43,586 nt of DNA. Origin: Planctomycetota bacterium (GTDB lineage Bacteria > Planctomycetota > Phycisphaerae > Tepidisphaerales > Tepidisphaeraceae). Below the pieces are notes generated by a model, which was not told where the DNA came from, did no database searches, and saw only the letters and a program-made list of their open reading frames with translations. Both the position numbers and the translations under genes were made by a program. Positions 1 through 9,161 of the stretch are shown piece by piece (position 1 is the stretch's first letter; the number at the start of each line of letters is the position of its first letter). The stretch lies in assembly GCA_026693085.1 (NCBI GenBank), contig JAPLNB010000351.1, positions 1 through 43,586 of the forward strand, written 5' to 3'.

Positions 1-1
1 G

Positions 2-463
2 AAGCGGGAGGGATTTGTGGCGGGGAAGTCGGCGGGGATGGCATCGGACGGGCCATGGGGGGAGCATCGGCAGCAGTCGTTGAGGTTGTCGGGGATGATG
101 GCGATGAAGGAGGCGGGGTTGGTGAGGAAGCCGGTGGGGGAGGTGGTGGAGGGGTTGAGGAAGGGAGTGGAGAAGGTGTTGGGAGAGAAGGGGTGGATTG
201 GGCGGGAGGAGTTGATGGAGAGGTTGAGCGAGGTGATGCCGGTGCCGGAGCATTATGTGTTTGATCCTGGGCCTGGGATAGAGTGGGGTGGGATTGTGTT
301 TCGGGCTGGGGACAAGAATGGGGATGGGCGGGTGACGGTTGAGGAGTTGATGGGGGTGGTGTCGGAGGCGGTGGTGGTGGCGGATAGGAATGAGGATGGG
401 AAAGTGGATGGGGGTGAGGCGGAGCGTGCGATGGCGGAGCGAGCGGTGGCGGGGAGGCGGTGA
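2..463 (+). CDS. EF-hand domain protein, C-terminal fragment (5' end outside window)
   Basis: The reading frame is open from the first base of the window to a TGA at 461-463, so this is the 3' end of a longer gene; the GTG at 17 is only the first possible internal start. Two EF-hand calcium-binding loops are visible near the end: DKNGDGRVTVEEL (codons around nt 311-350) and DRNEDGKVDGGEAE (around 383-425), each with the D-x-[DN]-x-DG pattern and a Glu at loop position 12 or nearby. In Planctomycetota such loops commonly form the tail of large exported proteins. The upstream part here (an Arg/Glu-rich segment) did not let me recognise the main domain. Codons are extremely G-ending. The function of the whole protein is unknown; calcium binding by the tail is a family inference. 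Confidence 0.6.
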   Translation, partial: KREGFVAGKSAGMASDGPWGEHRQQSLRLSGMMAMKEAGLVRKPVGEVVEGLRKGVEKVLGEKGWIGREELMERLSEVMPVPEHYVFDPGPGIEWGGIVFRAGDKNGDGRVTVEELMGVVSEAVVVADRNEDGKVDGGEAERAMAERAVAGRR

Positions 464-1047
464 GTGGGTCGGGGGGCGAGTTGAGGCGGTCGGGGAAGTG
501 GGGATTGCAGTTCTAGAGGATAGTGGCGGGTTGGGAGAGGAAGGCGACTGGCTGGTGCGTGTGGTTCAGGCGTGTGCGGAACGACTCAAGCGGGTGTTAT
601 TGTGATGAGGAGGGGGGACTTTTCCACCGGTGGCGTGGTGGGGCGGTGGATAAGTTGAGCGGAGGCGGGTGGAGGTTGGACGGCAGAAAAAAATGTGGGT
701 ACTCTAAGCCCCGATGAGTTCGCCCCTTAACCCTGTATGACCATTGAGGCAATCCCATATTTAGTGAAGTTTGGATTGACGGGCACAAGATATAGTGTAT
801 AAAGAGAGTGTTAACATTTCGTGCTGGCGTCTTGGCGTGACTGAATTTTTTACTAACAGCCGGCACTGAAATTGCGGACGGAATAAGCCGGATATTGGTA
901 GCAGTGGTGGAACCGCTGGGGTTGCAGTGGCGAGTCGCGTTGTTGAGCGTATCGAGGTTGATGTAAGTGGCGGCAGGCAATCGAGGAGCGGGAGAACGGG
1001 ACTGGCGTTCTTCGGATTGCAGGCGGTCGCGTCATATCGGGTCGGCC
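464..1047. other. Intergenic region upstream of dcd
   Basis: These 584 bases hold no convincing gene. Bases 464-700 are G-rich like the neighbouring gene. Bases 720-850 are clearly more AT-rich and carry the best promoter candidate for dcd (776-803). A minus-strand open frame (597-980) has no family resemblance and no usable ribosome site. Confidence 0.5.
776..803 (+). promoter_or_regulatory. Sigma-70-type promoter candidate for dcd
   Basis: TTGACG at 776-781 and TATAAA at 798-803 are separated by 16 bp, in a locally AT-rich patch. If it is used, the transcript starts near 810 and leaves a leader of about 240 nt before the dcd ATG at 1048. The match is good (5/6 and 5/6), but the long leader means a closer promoter cannot be excluded. 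Confidence 0.5.
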
Positions 1048-1608
1048 ATGTCTATCCTGTGTGACACGCAGATTCGCGAACTGATCGGCATTGAGCCGTT
1101 TGAGGAGAACGTGAAACGTTCGGGGCAGGTGAGCTATGGCGTTTCGAGTTATGGGTACGACGTTCGGGTTGGCGGGTTGTTTAAGATTTTTACGAACGTC
1201 AACTCGGCGGTGATCGATCCGAAGCGGTTTTCGGAAGAGTCGTTTGTGACGCTGGACACGAACGAGACGGGGAAGGATCACGTGTTGATCCCGCCGAACA
1301 GTTTTGCGTTGTGCGAGACGGTGGAGACGGTGACGATGCCGCGGGGGTACTTGGCGATCTGCGTGGGCAAATCGACGTATGCGAGGTGCGGGATCATAGT
1401 GAATGTGACACCGATTGAGCCGGAGTGGCGGGGGAAGATTACGCTGGAGATTTCGAACACGACCCCGCTGCCGGCGAAGATTTATGCGAACGAAGGGATC
1501 GCGCAGTTGATTTTCCTGAAGGCGGATCAGGTTTGCGCGAGGAGTTATGCGGACAAACACGGCAAGTACCAGGATCAGCGTGGATTGACGTTGCCCAAGG
1601 TTGATTGA
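1048..1608 (+). CDS. dcd: dCTP deaminase
   Basis: A 186-residue protein of the dCTP deaminase/dUTPase superfamily, which deaminates dCTP to dUTP to feed dTMP synthesis in the cytoplasm. Family hallmarks are [14 protein letters not shown] near residues 29-42, GKSTYAR at 107-113, the [14 protein letters not shown] block whose Glu134 aligns with the catalytic glutamate, and the C-terminal [15 protein letters not shown] lid. The frame is open upstream to a GTG at 967, but the family start (MSIL) is the ATG at 1048, and the extra 27 residues would be Arg-rich and unlike the family. Length is close to the E. coli enzyme (193). It lies upstream of a small lipoprotein gene and nrdJ, so the two nucleotide enzymes are neighbours. 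Whether it also has dUTPase activity (bifunctional Dcd-Dut) cannot be told from motifs. Confidence 0.95.
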   Translation: MSILCDTQIRELIGIEPFEENVKRSGQVSYGVSSYGYDVRVGGLFKIFTNVNSAVIDPKRFSEESFVTLDTNETGKDHVLIPPNSFALCETVETVTMPRGYLAICVGKSTYARCGIIVNVTPIEPEWRGKITLEISNTTPLPAKIYANEGIAQLIFLKADQVCARSYADKHGKYQDQRGLTLPKVD

Positions 1609-1626
1609 GGCCAATGGGAGTAGGTG

Positions 1627-1962
1627 ATGACTCGTGAACGTCAGTTTTGGACTGTTGGCCCGGTTGTCGCGATTTTGATCGGGTTGGCTGTCGGCTGCAC
1701 GAAGGCAGCGGACCGGATTCCGCGAGAAGCGACGCTGGTTGCATCGCAGTCTGGCGGCATGGGTTTTTTGTCGCGTGACAAGGGTACTGTTTACCTGGTG
1801 GATTCGAGGACTGGGCAGGTGGTTTACACGGCGGCGGTGGCGTATGGCGACAAGCTGGCGTTTCTACCAGAGCAGAAGCAGGTTCTTTTCAATGGGAATG
1901 TAGTGAGTCAGCCAGAGCTGAACGCGAAGCATGTTTATCGGCTGTTTTTTTTGAGAGAATAG
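1627..1962 (+). CDS. Small predicted lipoprotein of unknown function
   Basis: A 111-residue protein with a short basic N-terminus, a hydrophobic stretch (about residues 10-22) and a lipobox-like AVGC with Cys24, suggesting export and lipid attachment; the -3 Ala is less usual than Leu. The rest (YLVDSRTGQVVYTAAV) resembles one strand-turn-strand unit of a beta-rich domain, but no family was recognised. I chose the ATG at 1627 over the GTG at 1624 because GGGAG (1616-1620) then sits 6 bases upstream. It starts 18 bp after the dcd stop, so co-transcription is likely. It might link to nucleotide metabolism only by position. Confidence 0.65.
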   Translation: MTRERQFWTVGPVVAILIGLAVGCTKAADRIPREATLVASQSGGMGFLSRDKGTVYLVDSRTGQVVYTAAVAYGDKLAFLPEQKQVLFNGNVVSQPELNAKHVYRLFFLRE

Positions 1963-2114
1963 GAATTGAGAGCGAGCGGAGCTCGGCGGGCCAGTGGAGG
2001 CCGAACCGTGGAGCGATTGCGTGTTGTTTTGACCGGATAGGCGAGAAGCGTGAGCGTCCGGGCAGTTGTAATTGCTCATGCAGTTGGCGGCGGAGAGAGA
2101 ATGCTGAATGAGCG

Positions 2115-2154
2115 GGCCAGACAGCGGACGTCAGGCTCGATCGCGGCCAGACAG
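2115..2154 (+). repeat. Direct repeat pair upstream of nrdJ
   Basis: The 10-mer GGCCAGACAG occurs at 2115-2124 and again at 2145-2154, exactly 30 bp apart (about three helical turns), 35-74 bp before the nrdJ ATG. It does not resemble the NrdR box consensus as I know it. It may be an operator; chance is possible in GC-rich DNA. Confidence 0.35.
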
Positions 2155-2188
2155 GCTGAGCAGGCGTTTTTTGTTTGGGGAATGAGAT

Positions 2189-5100
2189 ATGAAGATTACT
2201 CGTCGTTTCACCAAGCCTGGGCAGGATGCCCTGAATTCTGTCACGTACGAAAAGCGTACCAGCCGGATCACGAATCCGGATGGTTCGGTTGTTTTTGAGA
2301 TGCATGACGCGGAGATCCCGAAGGGTTGGTCTCAGCTAGCGACGGACATCATGGTCAGCAAGTATTTCCGGAAGGCTGGCGCTCCGCTGAAGGATGCGGA
2401 GGGGCGTCCGGTTCGGGATGCGCAGGGGAACGTGGTGACGGGTCCGGAGAAGTCAGTGAAGGAGGTTGTGCACCGTCTGGCAGGTTGTTGGCGGTTCTGG
2501 GGTGAGAAGCATGGTTACTTTGACAGTGGGGAGGATTCGCAGGCGTTTTATGACGAAGTGACGTACATGCTATTGCACCAGATCTGCGCTCCGAACTCGC
2601 CGCAGTGGTTCAATACGGGGCTGAATTTCGCGTATGGGATTACGGGTCCGAGCCAGGGGCATTTTTACTGCGATCCGCGGAGCGGCGAGTTGATGCGGGC
2701 GAAGGATGCGTATTCGCACCCTCAGCCGCATGCGTGCTTTATTCAGTCGGTTTCGGATGACCTGGTGAATCCGGGCGGGATCATGGATTTGTGGGTTCGC
2801 GAGGCGCGGCTGTTTAAGTATGGGTCTGGGACGGGGTCGAACTTTTCGCGGCTGCGAGGCGAGAACGAGCCGTTGTCGGGTGGCGGGCGATCGTCGGGGC
2901 TGATGAGTTTTTTGCGGATCGGGGATCGAGCGGCGGGGGCGATCAAGTCGGGGGGCACCACTCGTCGGGCGGCGAAGATGGTGTGCCTGGACCTGGACCA
3001 TCCGGACATCGAGCAGTTCACGAACTGGAAGGTTCGCGAGGAGTTGAAGGTTGCGGCGATGGCGGAGGGAGTGAAGGTTCTGCCGCAGGATCAGCAGGAG
3101 CTGGCGAAGAAGCTTGGGATGCGTCTGGACTACGATTTCAACGGCGAAGGGTACTGCACAGTTTCGGGGCAGAACTCGAACAACTCGGTGCGGATTCCGA
3201 ATCGGTTTTTCAAGGCGGTGGAACAGGACGGCGAGTGGAACCTGACTTGGCGGACGAACAACAAAGTCGCCAAGACGCTGAAGGCGAAGGATCTATGGGA
3301 GCAGATTGCGTTTGCGGCTTGGCGGTGCGCTGATCCCGGGGTGCAGTTTGACGACACGATCAACCAGTGGCACACGTGTCCGCGGTCGGGGCGGATCAAC
3401 GCGTCGAATCCGTGCGTGACGGGTGACACGCGGGTGCTGACGCCTGGGGGCATCTGGCGGCGGATCGACCAGATGATCCACCTGCCGAGCCGGATCGTGA
3501 CGAACCTGGAGCGACAGGAGATTCACGAGACTGAGGGGGCGTTTCCGACGGGGACGAAGGAAGTGTACGAGCTGCGTACGGCGGGCGGGTATATGGTGAA
3601 GCTGACGGGGGACCACCAGGTTCTGACGCGCAGCCGGGGGTGGGTCGAAGCGCGGTTTTTGACGTCTGCGGACGAGATCAAGGTTCCGAGCACGGCGGCG
3701 TGCGTGCAGGAAATCGGCGAGCCACAGGACCCGCAGTTCTTCGAGCTTCTGGGTTTGTTTGTCTCGCAGGCGAACGACGACGGGACGGCGTTGCACCTGG
3801 ACGCGACGCTGAGTGACGCGGGGCTGGTGGATCAATATGCCCACTACGTTACGGACCATTGGGGTCAGCGGACATACGACGATGATTACATCAACGAACT
3901 GATGGTGAACGAGCGAGCGTTGGACGAATCGGGGAACACGCTGACGGTTGCGTTGACGAATCGTCGGCTCTTAAGCCGGCTGGGCGCGTTTATCCGGACG
4001 GAAGGGCGGGCGTCGCGGCTGGGCGCGTCGGTGCGGCAGCCGCGGCTGGGAGACGAGGCGTTTACGGCGGGGCTGGCGGCGCAGAAGCACCTGCTTAAGG
4101 CGTTGTTTACGGCGGACGGGCGGCTGTCGAACGGGGCGCTGGAGCTGTTGTCGACCAATCTTTCATTGCTGCAGGATATTCAGCTTTTGCTGCTGGGTTT
4201 TGGGGTTCAATCGTGTCTGTTCGACTCAACACAGTCAATTAGCGGAGATCTGCCTGATCGACGGAACGCCCCTGTGCGGTTCGGCGATGTGGCCAGGCAA
4301 GGCGGAGCCTTGCTGAAACAAGGCGGAGCCTATGCAACCACGGCCGCTCGCGACGCGGATTCGAGACGCCACGGCCTGCGTATCGATTCGGGCAGTCTCC
4401 GCTCTTTTGTTAAACACATCGGGTTGCTGCCGGGGCGTAAGCTCGATCAGCTTACGAGCCTGGCGACGTTTGCGATCAACCGTGCTCAGCAGTTGAACTA
4501 CGATCACGTTGCGGCGTTGACTCCGGTCGGCAAGCAGCAGGTTTTTGATATGACCGAGCCGATGACCAGCTCGTTCATTGCGAACGGGATCACGGTGCAC
4601 AACTGCTCGGAATACATGTTTCTGGACGACACGGCGTGCAATCTGGCGTCGCTGAATGTTCTTACCTTTTTTGACGCGGAGACCCGGCGGTTTGACGTTG
4701 AATCGTACCAGCACGCGATCCGGCTGTGGACGATGGTGCTGGAGGTGTCGGTGTTGATGGCGTCGTTCCCGTCGGAAGCGATCGCGGAGCTTTCATACCG
4801 ATTTCGGACGCTGGGATTGGGGTATGCGAACCTGGGCGCGATGCTGATGCAGGCGGGGATTCCGTATGATTCGGACAAAGCGAGGGGGATCTGCGCGGCG
4901 TTGACGGCGATTCTGACGGGGGAGTCGTATGCGGCGTCGGCGGAGATGGCGAGGGAACTGGGGGCGTTTCCGGGGTATGACGAGAACAAATCGGACATGC
5001 TGCGGGTGATCCGGAATCACCGTCGGGCGGCGTATGACGTGTCGCACAATGCAGCGGGGTCGCGGAGCCTGGGGCAATACGAAGGGCTGGAGATTCTGCC

Positions 5101-6943
5101 GGTGGGGATCGACGCATCGCAGTTTTCGGATACGGACCCGCTTGCGTCTGTCGGGCTGCTGGCGTCAGCGAGGGAATGCTGGGACCGGGCGACAGCGCTG
5201 GGGGAACGGCACGGGTACCGCAATGCCCAGACGACGGTGATTGCGCCGACGGGGACGATCGGGCTGCTGATGGACTGCGATACGACGGGGGTGGAGCCGG
5301 ATTTTGCACTGGTGAAGTTCAAGAAGCTTGCGGGGGGCGGTTATTTCAAGATTGCCAACCAGTCGCTGGAGCCGGCGTTGGTGAACCTGGGGTATTCGCC
5401 GACGGAGATTCATGACATTCTGCGGTATGTGCTGGGGACGCTGACGTTTGACAGTTCGCCGCACATCAACCGGGATACGCTGAAGGTTGCGGGGCTGACG
5501 GATGAGGAGATCGATCAGATCGAGAAATCGTTGCCGTCGGTGTTTGAGGTGTCGTTCGCGTTTTCGCCGTGGTCGGTGGGCAAGGATACGCTGAACCGGC
5601 TGGGGATTCCGGAATTGGAATGGCAGGCGGCGGGGTTCAATCTGCTGCGGCGGCTGGGTTTTACGCGGAAGCAGATCGACGAAGCGAACGATACGCTGTG
5701 CGGGCGGAGCACGGTCGAAGGGGCGGCGCATTTGAAGGACGAGCATTTGTCGGTGTTCGACTGTGCCAACAATTGCGGGAAGCACGGGAAGCGATTCATT
5801 CGGGCGGAGGGGCACATTCGGATGATGGCGGCGGGGCAACCATTCGTCACGGGGGCAATCTCCAAGACGATCAACCTTCCGAAGGAGGCGACGGTTGAGG
5901 ACATCAAGAGCGCGTATTTTCTGTCGTGGCGGCTGGGTTTGAAGGCGAACGCGTTGTATCGTGACGGTTCGAAGCTATCGCAGCCGCTGAACGTCAGCTC
6001 GGATCAGGAACTGGACGAATCCGAGGAGGACGATGGGGGGAATGTGGAGGCGGCGAAGGCGGAAATCGCCGGGGAGGTGGCGATGGCGGCGATGCTGGTG
6101 GGGCAATCGAAGGTCGAAGGTCAGAAATTGAAGATGACGTCGGACAACCTGGCGGCGGCGACGGTTTCGCCGATTGAGAAGATCATTGAGCGGATCGTGG
6201 AGCGGCCCTTGAGAAGGCGGCTGCCGGACACGAGGCGGGCGATCACGCACAAGTTCGATGTGGGGGGGCATGAGGGGTACATCACCGTGGGTTTGTACGA
6301 GGACGGTTCGCCGGGGGAGGTGTTTATCACGATGGCGAAGGAAGGCTCGACGATCGGGGGGCTGATGGACACGATTGCGACGCTGGTGTCATTGGCGTTG
6401 CAATATGGGGTTTCGATCGAGTCGTTGGTGCGGAAGTTTGAGCATGTTCGGTTTGAGCCGAGCGGGATGACGCGGAACAGCGACATTCCGTTTGCGAAGT
6501 CGATCGTGGATTACATTTTCCGGTGGCTGGCGATGGAATTTGTGGCTGGGTACCGTGCGGTGAATGTTCCGAAGCGTGCGGAAAAGAAAGCGAGCCCGCC
6601 GGGAAACCCTCCTCAGGCTCCGGCGGCGTCTGAAGCCGCCGAGGTAGAAAGCCCGGCTGGGGAGTCGGGTCTCCGCCGGGGCGGGAATGGCAACGGCGGG
6701 AACGGTCACGGGCACCATGATGAGCACCGCGCGCCGGCGTTGGAATTGCACCCGAAGGTCACAGCGAATCCGTCGCAGGGCCCGGCGAATGTGCGGCTGA
6801 TCGTTGCGGCGGACCCGCTGAGCCAGCAGAGTTCGGAGTTGCAGGCGGACGCGCCGGCGTGCGACGTGTGCGGGTCGATCACGGTGAGAAGCGGGACGTG
6901 CTACAAGTGCCTGAATTGCGGGAATTCGATGGGGTGCAGTTGA
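2189..6943 (+). CDS. nrdJ: Adenosylcobalamin-dependent (class II) ribonucleotide reductase with an in-frame intein
   Basis: A 1584-residue precursor. Removing the intein (residues 409-805) leaves about 1187 residues, typical of long NrdJ enzymes that make deoxyribonucleotides in the cytoplasm using vitamin B12. Visible landmarks are PHACFIQSVSDD (first redox Cys), INASNP|CSEYMFLD (the Asn-x-Cys-x-Glu active site), TACNLASLN (second redox Cys), TTVIAPTGTIGLLMDCD, and a C-terminal Cys cluster from residue 1558 (CxxC, CxxCxxC, final C) that likely relays reducing power. A long Ala/Pro/Gly/His-rich linker (codons around nt 6590-6840) separates the catalytic body from this tail. The ATG at 2189 is preceded by GGGG at 2177-2180 and followed by a normal NrdJ N-terminus. 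Class II enzymes need no oxygen, which suits variable-oxygen habitats. No cobalamin riboswitch was recognised upstream. Confidence 0.95.
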   Translation: MKITRRFTKPGQDALNSVTYEKRTSRITNPDGSVVFEMHDAEIPKGWSQLATDIMVSKYFRKAGAPLKDAEGRPVRDAQGNVVTGPEKSVKEVVHRLAGCWRFWGEKHGYFDSGEDSQAFYDEVTYMLLHQICAPNSPQWFNTGLNFAYGITGPSQGHFYCDPRSGELMRAKDAYSHPQPHACFIQSVSDDLVNPGGIMDLWVREARLFKYGSGTGSNFSRLRGENEPLSGGGRSSGLMSFLRIGDRAAGAIKSGGTTRRAAKMVCLDLDHPDIEQFTNWKVREELKVAAMAEGVKVLPQDQQELAKKLGMRLDYDFNGEGYCTVSGQNSNNSVRIPNRFFKAVEQDGEWNLTWRTNNKVAKTLKAKDLWEQIAFAAWRCADPGVQFDDTINQWHTCPRSGRINASNPCVTGDTRVLTPGGIWRRIDQMIHLPSRIVTNLERQEIHETEGAFPTGTKEVYELRTAGGYMVKLTGDHQVLTRSRGWVEARFLTSADEIKVPSTAACVQEIGEPQDPQFFELLGLFVSQANDDGTALHLDATLSDAGLVDQYAHYVTDHWGQRTYDDDYINELMVNERALDESGNTLTVALTNRRLLSRLGAFIRTEGRASRLGASVRQPRLGDEAFTAGLAAQKHLLKALFTADGRLSNGALELLSTNLSLLQDIQLLLLGFGVQSCLFDSTQSISGDLPDRRNAPVRFGDVARQGGALLKQGGAYATTAARDADSRRHGLRIDSGSLRSFVKHIGLLPGRKLDQLTSLATFAINRAQQLNYDHVAALTPVGKQQVFDMTEPMTSSFIANGITVHNCSEYMFLDDTACNLASLNVLTFFDAETRRFDVESYQHAIRLWTMVLEVSVLMASFPSEAIAELSYRFRTLGLGYANLGAMLMQAGIPYDSDKARGICAALTAILTGESYAASAEMARELGAFPGYDENKSDMLRVIRNHRRAAYDVSHNAAGSRSLGQYEGLEILPVGIDASQFSDTDPLASVGLLASARECWDRATALGERHGYRNAQTTVIAPTGTIGLLMDCDTTGVEPDFALVKFKKLAGGGYFKIANQSLEPALVNLGYSPTEIHDILRYVLGTLTFDSSPHINRDTLKVAGLTDEEIDQIEKSLPSVFEVSFAFSPWSVGKDTLNRLGIPELEWQAAGFNLLRRLGFTRKQIDEANDTLCGRSTVEGAAHLKDEHLSVFDCANNCGKHGKRFIRAEGHIRMMAAGQPFVTGAISKTINLPKEATVEDIKSAYFLSWRLGLKANALYRDGSKLSQPLNVSSDQELDESEEDDGGNVEAAKAEIAGEVAMAAMLVGQSKVEGQKLKMTSDNLAAATVSPIEKIIERIVERPLRRRLPDTRRAITHKFDVGGHEGYITVGLYEDGSPGEVFITMAKEGSTIGGLMDTIATLVSLALQYGVSIESLVRKFEHVRFEPSGMTRNSDIPFAKSIVDYIFRWLAMEFVAGYRAVNVPKRAEKKASPPGNPPQAPAASEAAEVESPAGESGLRRGGNGNGGNGHGHHDEHRAPALELHPKVTANPSQGPANVRLIVAADPLSQQSSELQADAPACDVCGSITVRSGTCYKCLNCGNSMGCS
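3413..4603 (+). mobile_element. Intein within nrdJ, endonuclease domain apparently degenerate
   Basis: 397 codons (precursor residues 409-805). The N-terminal splice block begins CVTGDTRVLT, block B contains TGDHQVLT, block F contains VFDMTEP, and the C-terminal block is FIANGITVHN followed by the +1 Cys of the host. All residues needed for splicing (Cys1, block-B His, penultimate His, terminal Asn, +1 Cys) are present. The middle resembles a LAGLIDADG endonuclease: LLGLFVSQANDDG, then LLKALFTADGRL from residue 635. The first motif is disturbed where a compact Gly-Asp is expected, so nuclease activity is doubtful. Splicing would regenerate NPCSEY, placing the insertion immediately before the cysteine that carries the thiyl radical. 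Confidence 0.93.
4297..4331 (+). repeat. Palindromic repeat pair inserted in the intein coding sequence
   Basis: GCAAGGC-GGA-GCCTTGC at 4297-4313 is a perfect 7-bp inverted repeat with a 3-base loop. Its core CAAGGCGGAGCCT recurs at 4319-4331, a 21-bp period that keeps the frame. Flanking codons (about 4230-4390) are less G-ending than the rest of the intein. It looks like a REP-type element tolerated inside an ORF. Confidence 0.55.
6621..6641 (+). repeat. Palindrome in the linker-coding part of nrdJ
   Basis: CGGCGGC-GTCTGAA-GCCGCCG is a perfect 7-bp inverted repeat with a 7-base loop. It lies in DNA coding for a low-complexity linker, and a further GC-rich imperfect inverted repeat follows (about 6650-6690). 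It may be another palindromic element that has been translated. Confidence 0.4.
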
Positions 6944-7183
6944 GGTGACATCCGAGGGGTGGGGCGGAGGGCAGAGTGCTCTTGCGCCCGCTTGTTTTTG
7001 AGGAAGGGGAAGGGGAAGGGGGCACTTTTTGGGCCATGGGGCGGGCGAGGGATTTGGAGGTGGCGAGGCATTCGACGGCACAGCCGGGGAGGTCGGGGAC
7101 TGCGGCGATGAAGGCGTTGTCTAGGCGGATTGGTGGGGCAATCGTCAGTCCTAATGGCTGATCTCGTCAGGGCAAATCATGTG

Positions 7184-7432
7184 TTATGACTTCGTCTTGA
7201 CGTATGCGTCGTATAGCGCGGTGGCGTCCTCGGCAATGAGTTCCGTGTAGCCGCACTGTCCGCAGATGTTGGCTTTCAGTTTGGCGTACACTGGTCCCTT
7301 GAACACCCATGCTTCCGGATTGGTGTATCCCACAATGGCCTTCAATTTGCCGTCTGAATGCTGCCCTTGGTCAAGGACGCCGACGAGAGGGATGATTTTC
7401 GGTGAGCCGCACTTGCTGCATTTTGGGTTCAT
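7184..7432 (-). CDS. Small zinc-ribbon-like protein
   Basis: An 82-residue protein with two CxxC knuckles (Cys5/Cys8 and Cys57/Cys60), each followed by Gly, as in zinc ribbons. Between them lies a beta-rich segment without export signal, so it is cytoplasmic. The start ATG at 7432 has a GAGAG upstream. It begins 24 bp after the stop of the damaged ettA on the same strand and converges with nrdJ. Small zinc-ribbon proteins of this shape are widespread with unassigned roles; I cannot name a function. Confidence 0.75.
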   Translation of the reverse strand: MNPKCSKCGSPKIIPLVGVLDQGQHSDGKLKAIVGYTNPEAWVFKGPVYAKLKANICGQCGYTELIAEDATALYDAYVKTKS

Positions 7433-7456
7433 AAGAGTCTCTCAATCAAATGATGA

Positions 7457-9003
<1,547 letters not shown>

Positions 9004-9063
9004 AGATGGATAATCAACAGTAACCGAAGCATAATAGGTTGGCCAAGTCGATTGGGCCTTGGG

Positions 9064-9098
9064 TTTGTTATTTGTTACTTGTTATTTGTTATTTGTGG
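9064..9098 (+). repeat. Heptanucleotide tandem repeat (TTTGTTA)
   Basis: Four 7-bp units (TTTGTTA, TTTGTTA, CTTGTTA, TTTGTTA) run 9064-9091 and a decayed fifth (TTTGTGG) follows. It sits in the divergent promoter interval between ettA and the symporter gene, in otherwise G-rich DNA. Confidence 0.8.
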
Positions 9099-9161
9099 CG
9101 AGTTGTGGGGGGGGCGTGAAGGATAGTGGTGGGGTGTGGCGGTTGAGGTAGAGGTGAGGCG

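Noticed and set aside
597..980. A 127-codon minus-strand frame in the gap before dcd
   Set aside because: It ends in Pro/Ser-rich sequence, lacks a ribosome site and crosses the AT-rich promoter patch; it could hide a decayed gene fragment but nothing supports that.
853..1614. A 253-codon minus-strand frame opposite dcd
   Set aside because: Arg/His/Pro-rich antisense translation of a well-supported dcd gene.
1963..2188. A cobalamin riboswitch upstream of the B12-dependent reductase
   Set aside because: I looked for the B12-box and core consensus and did not find them; a covariance-model scan would settle it.
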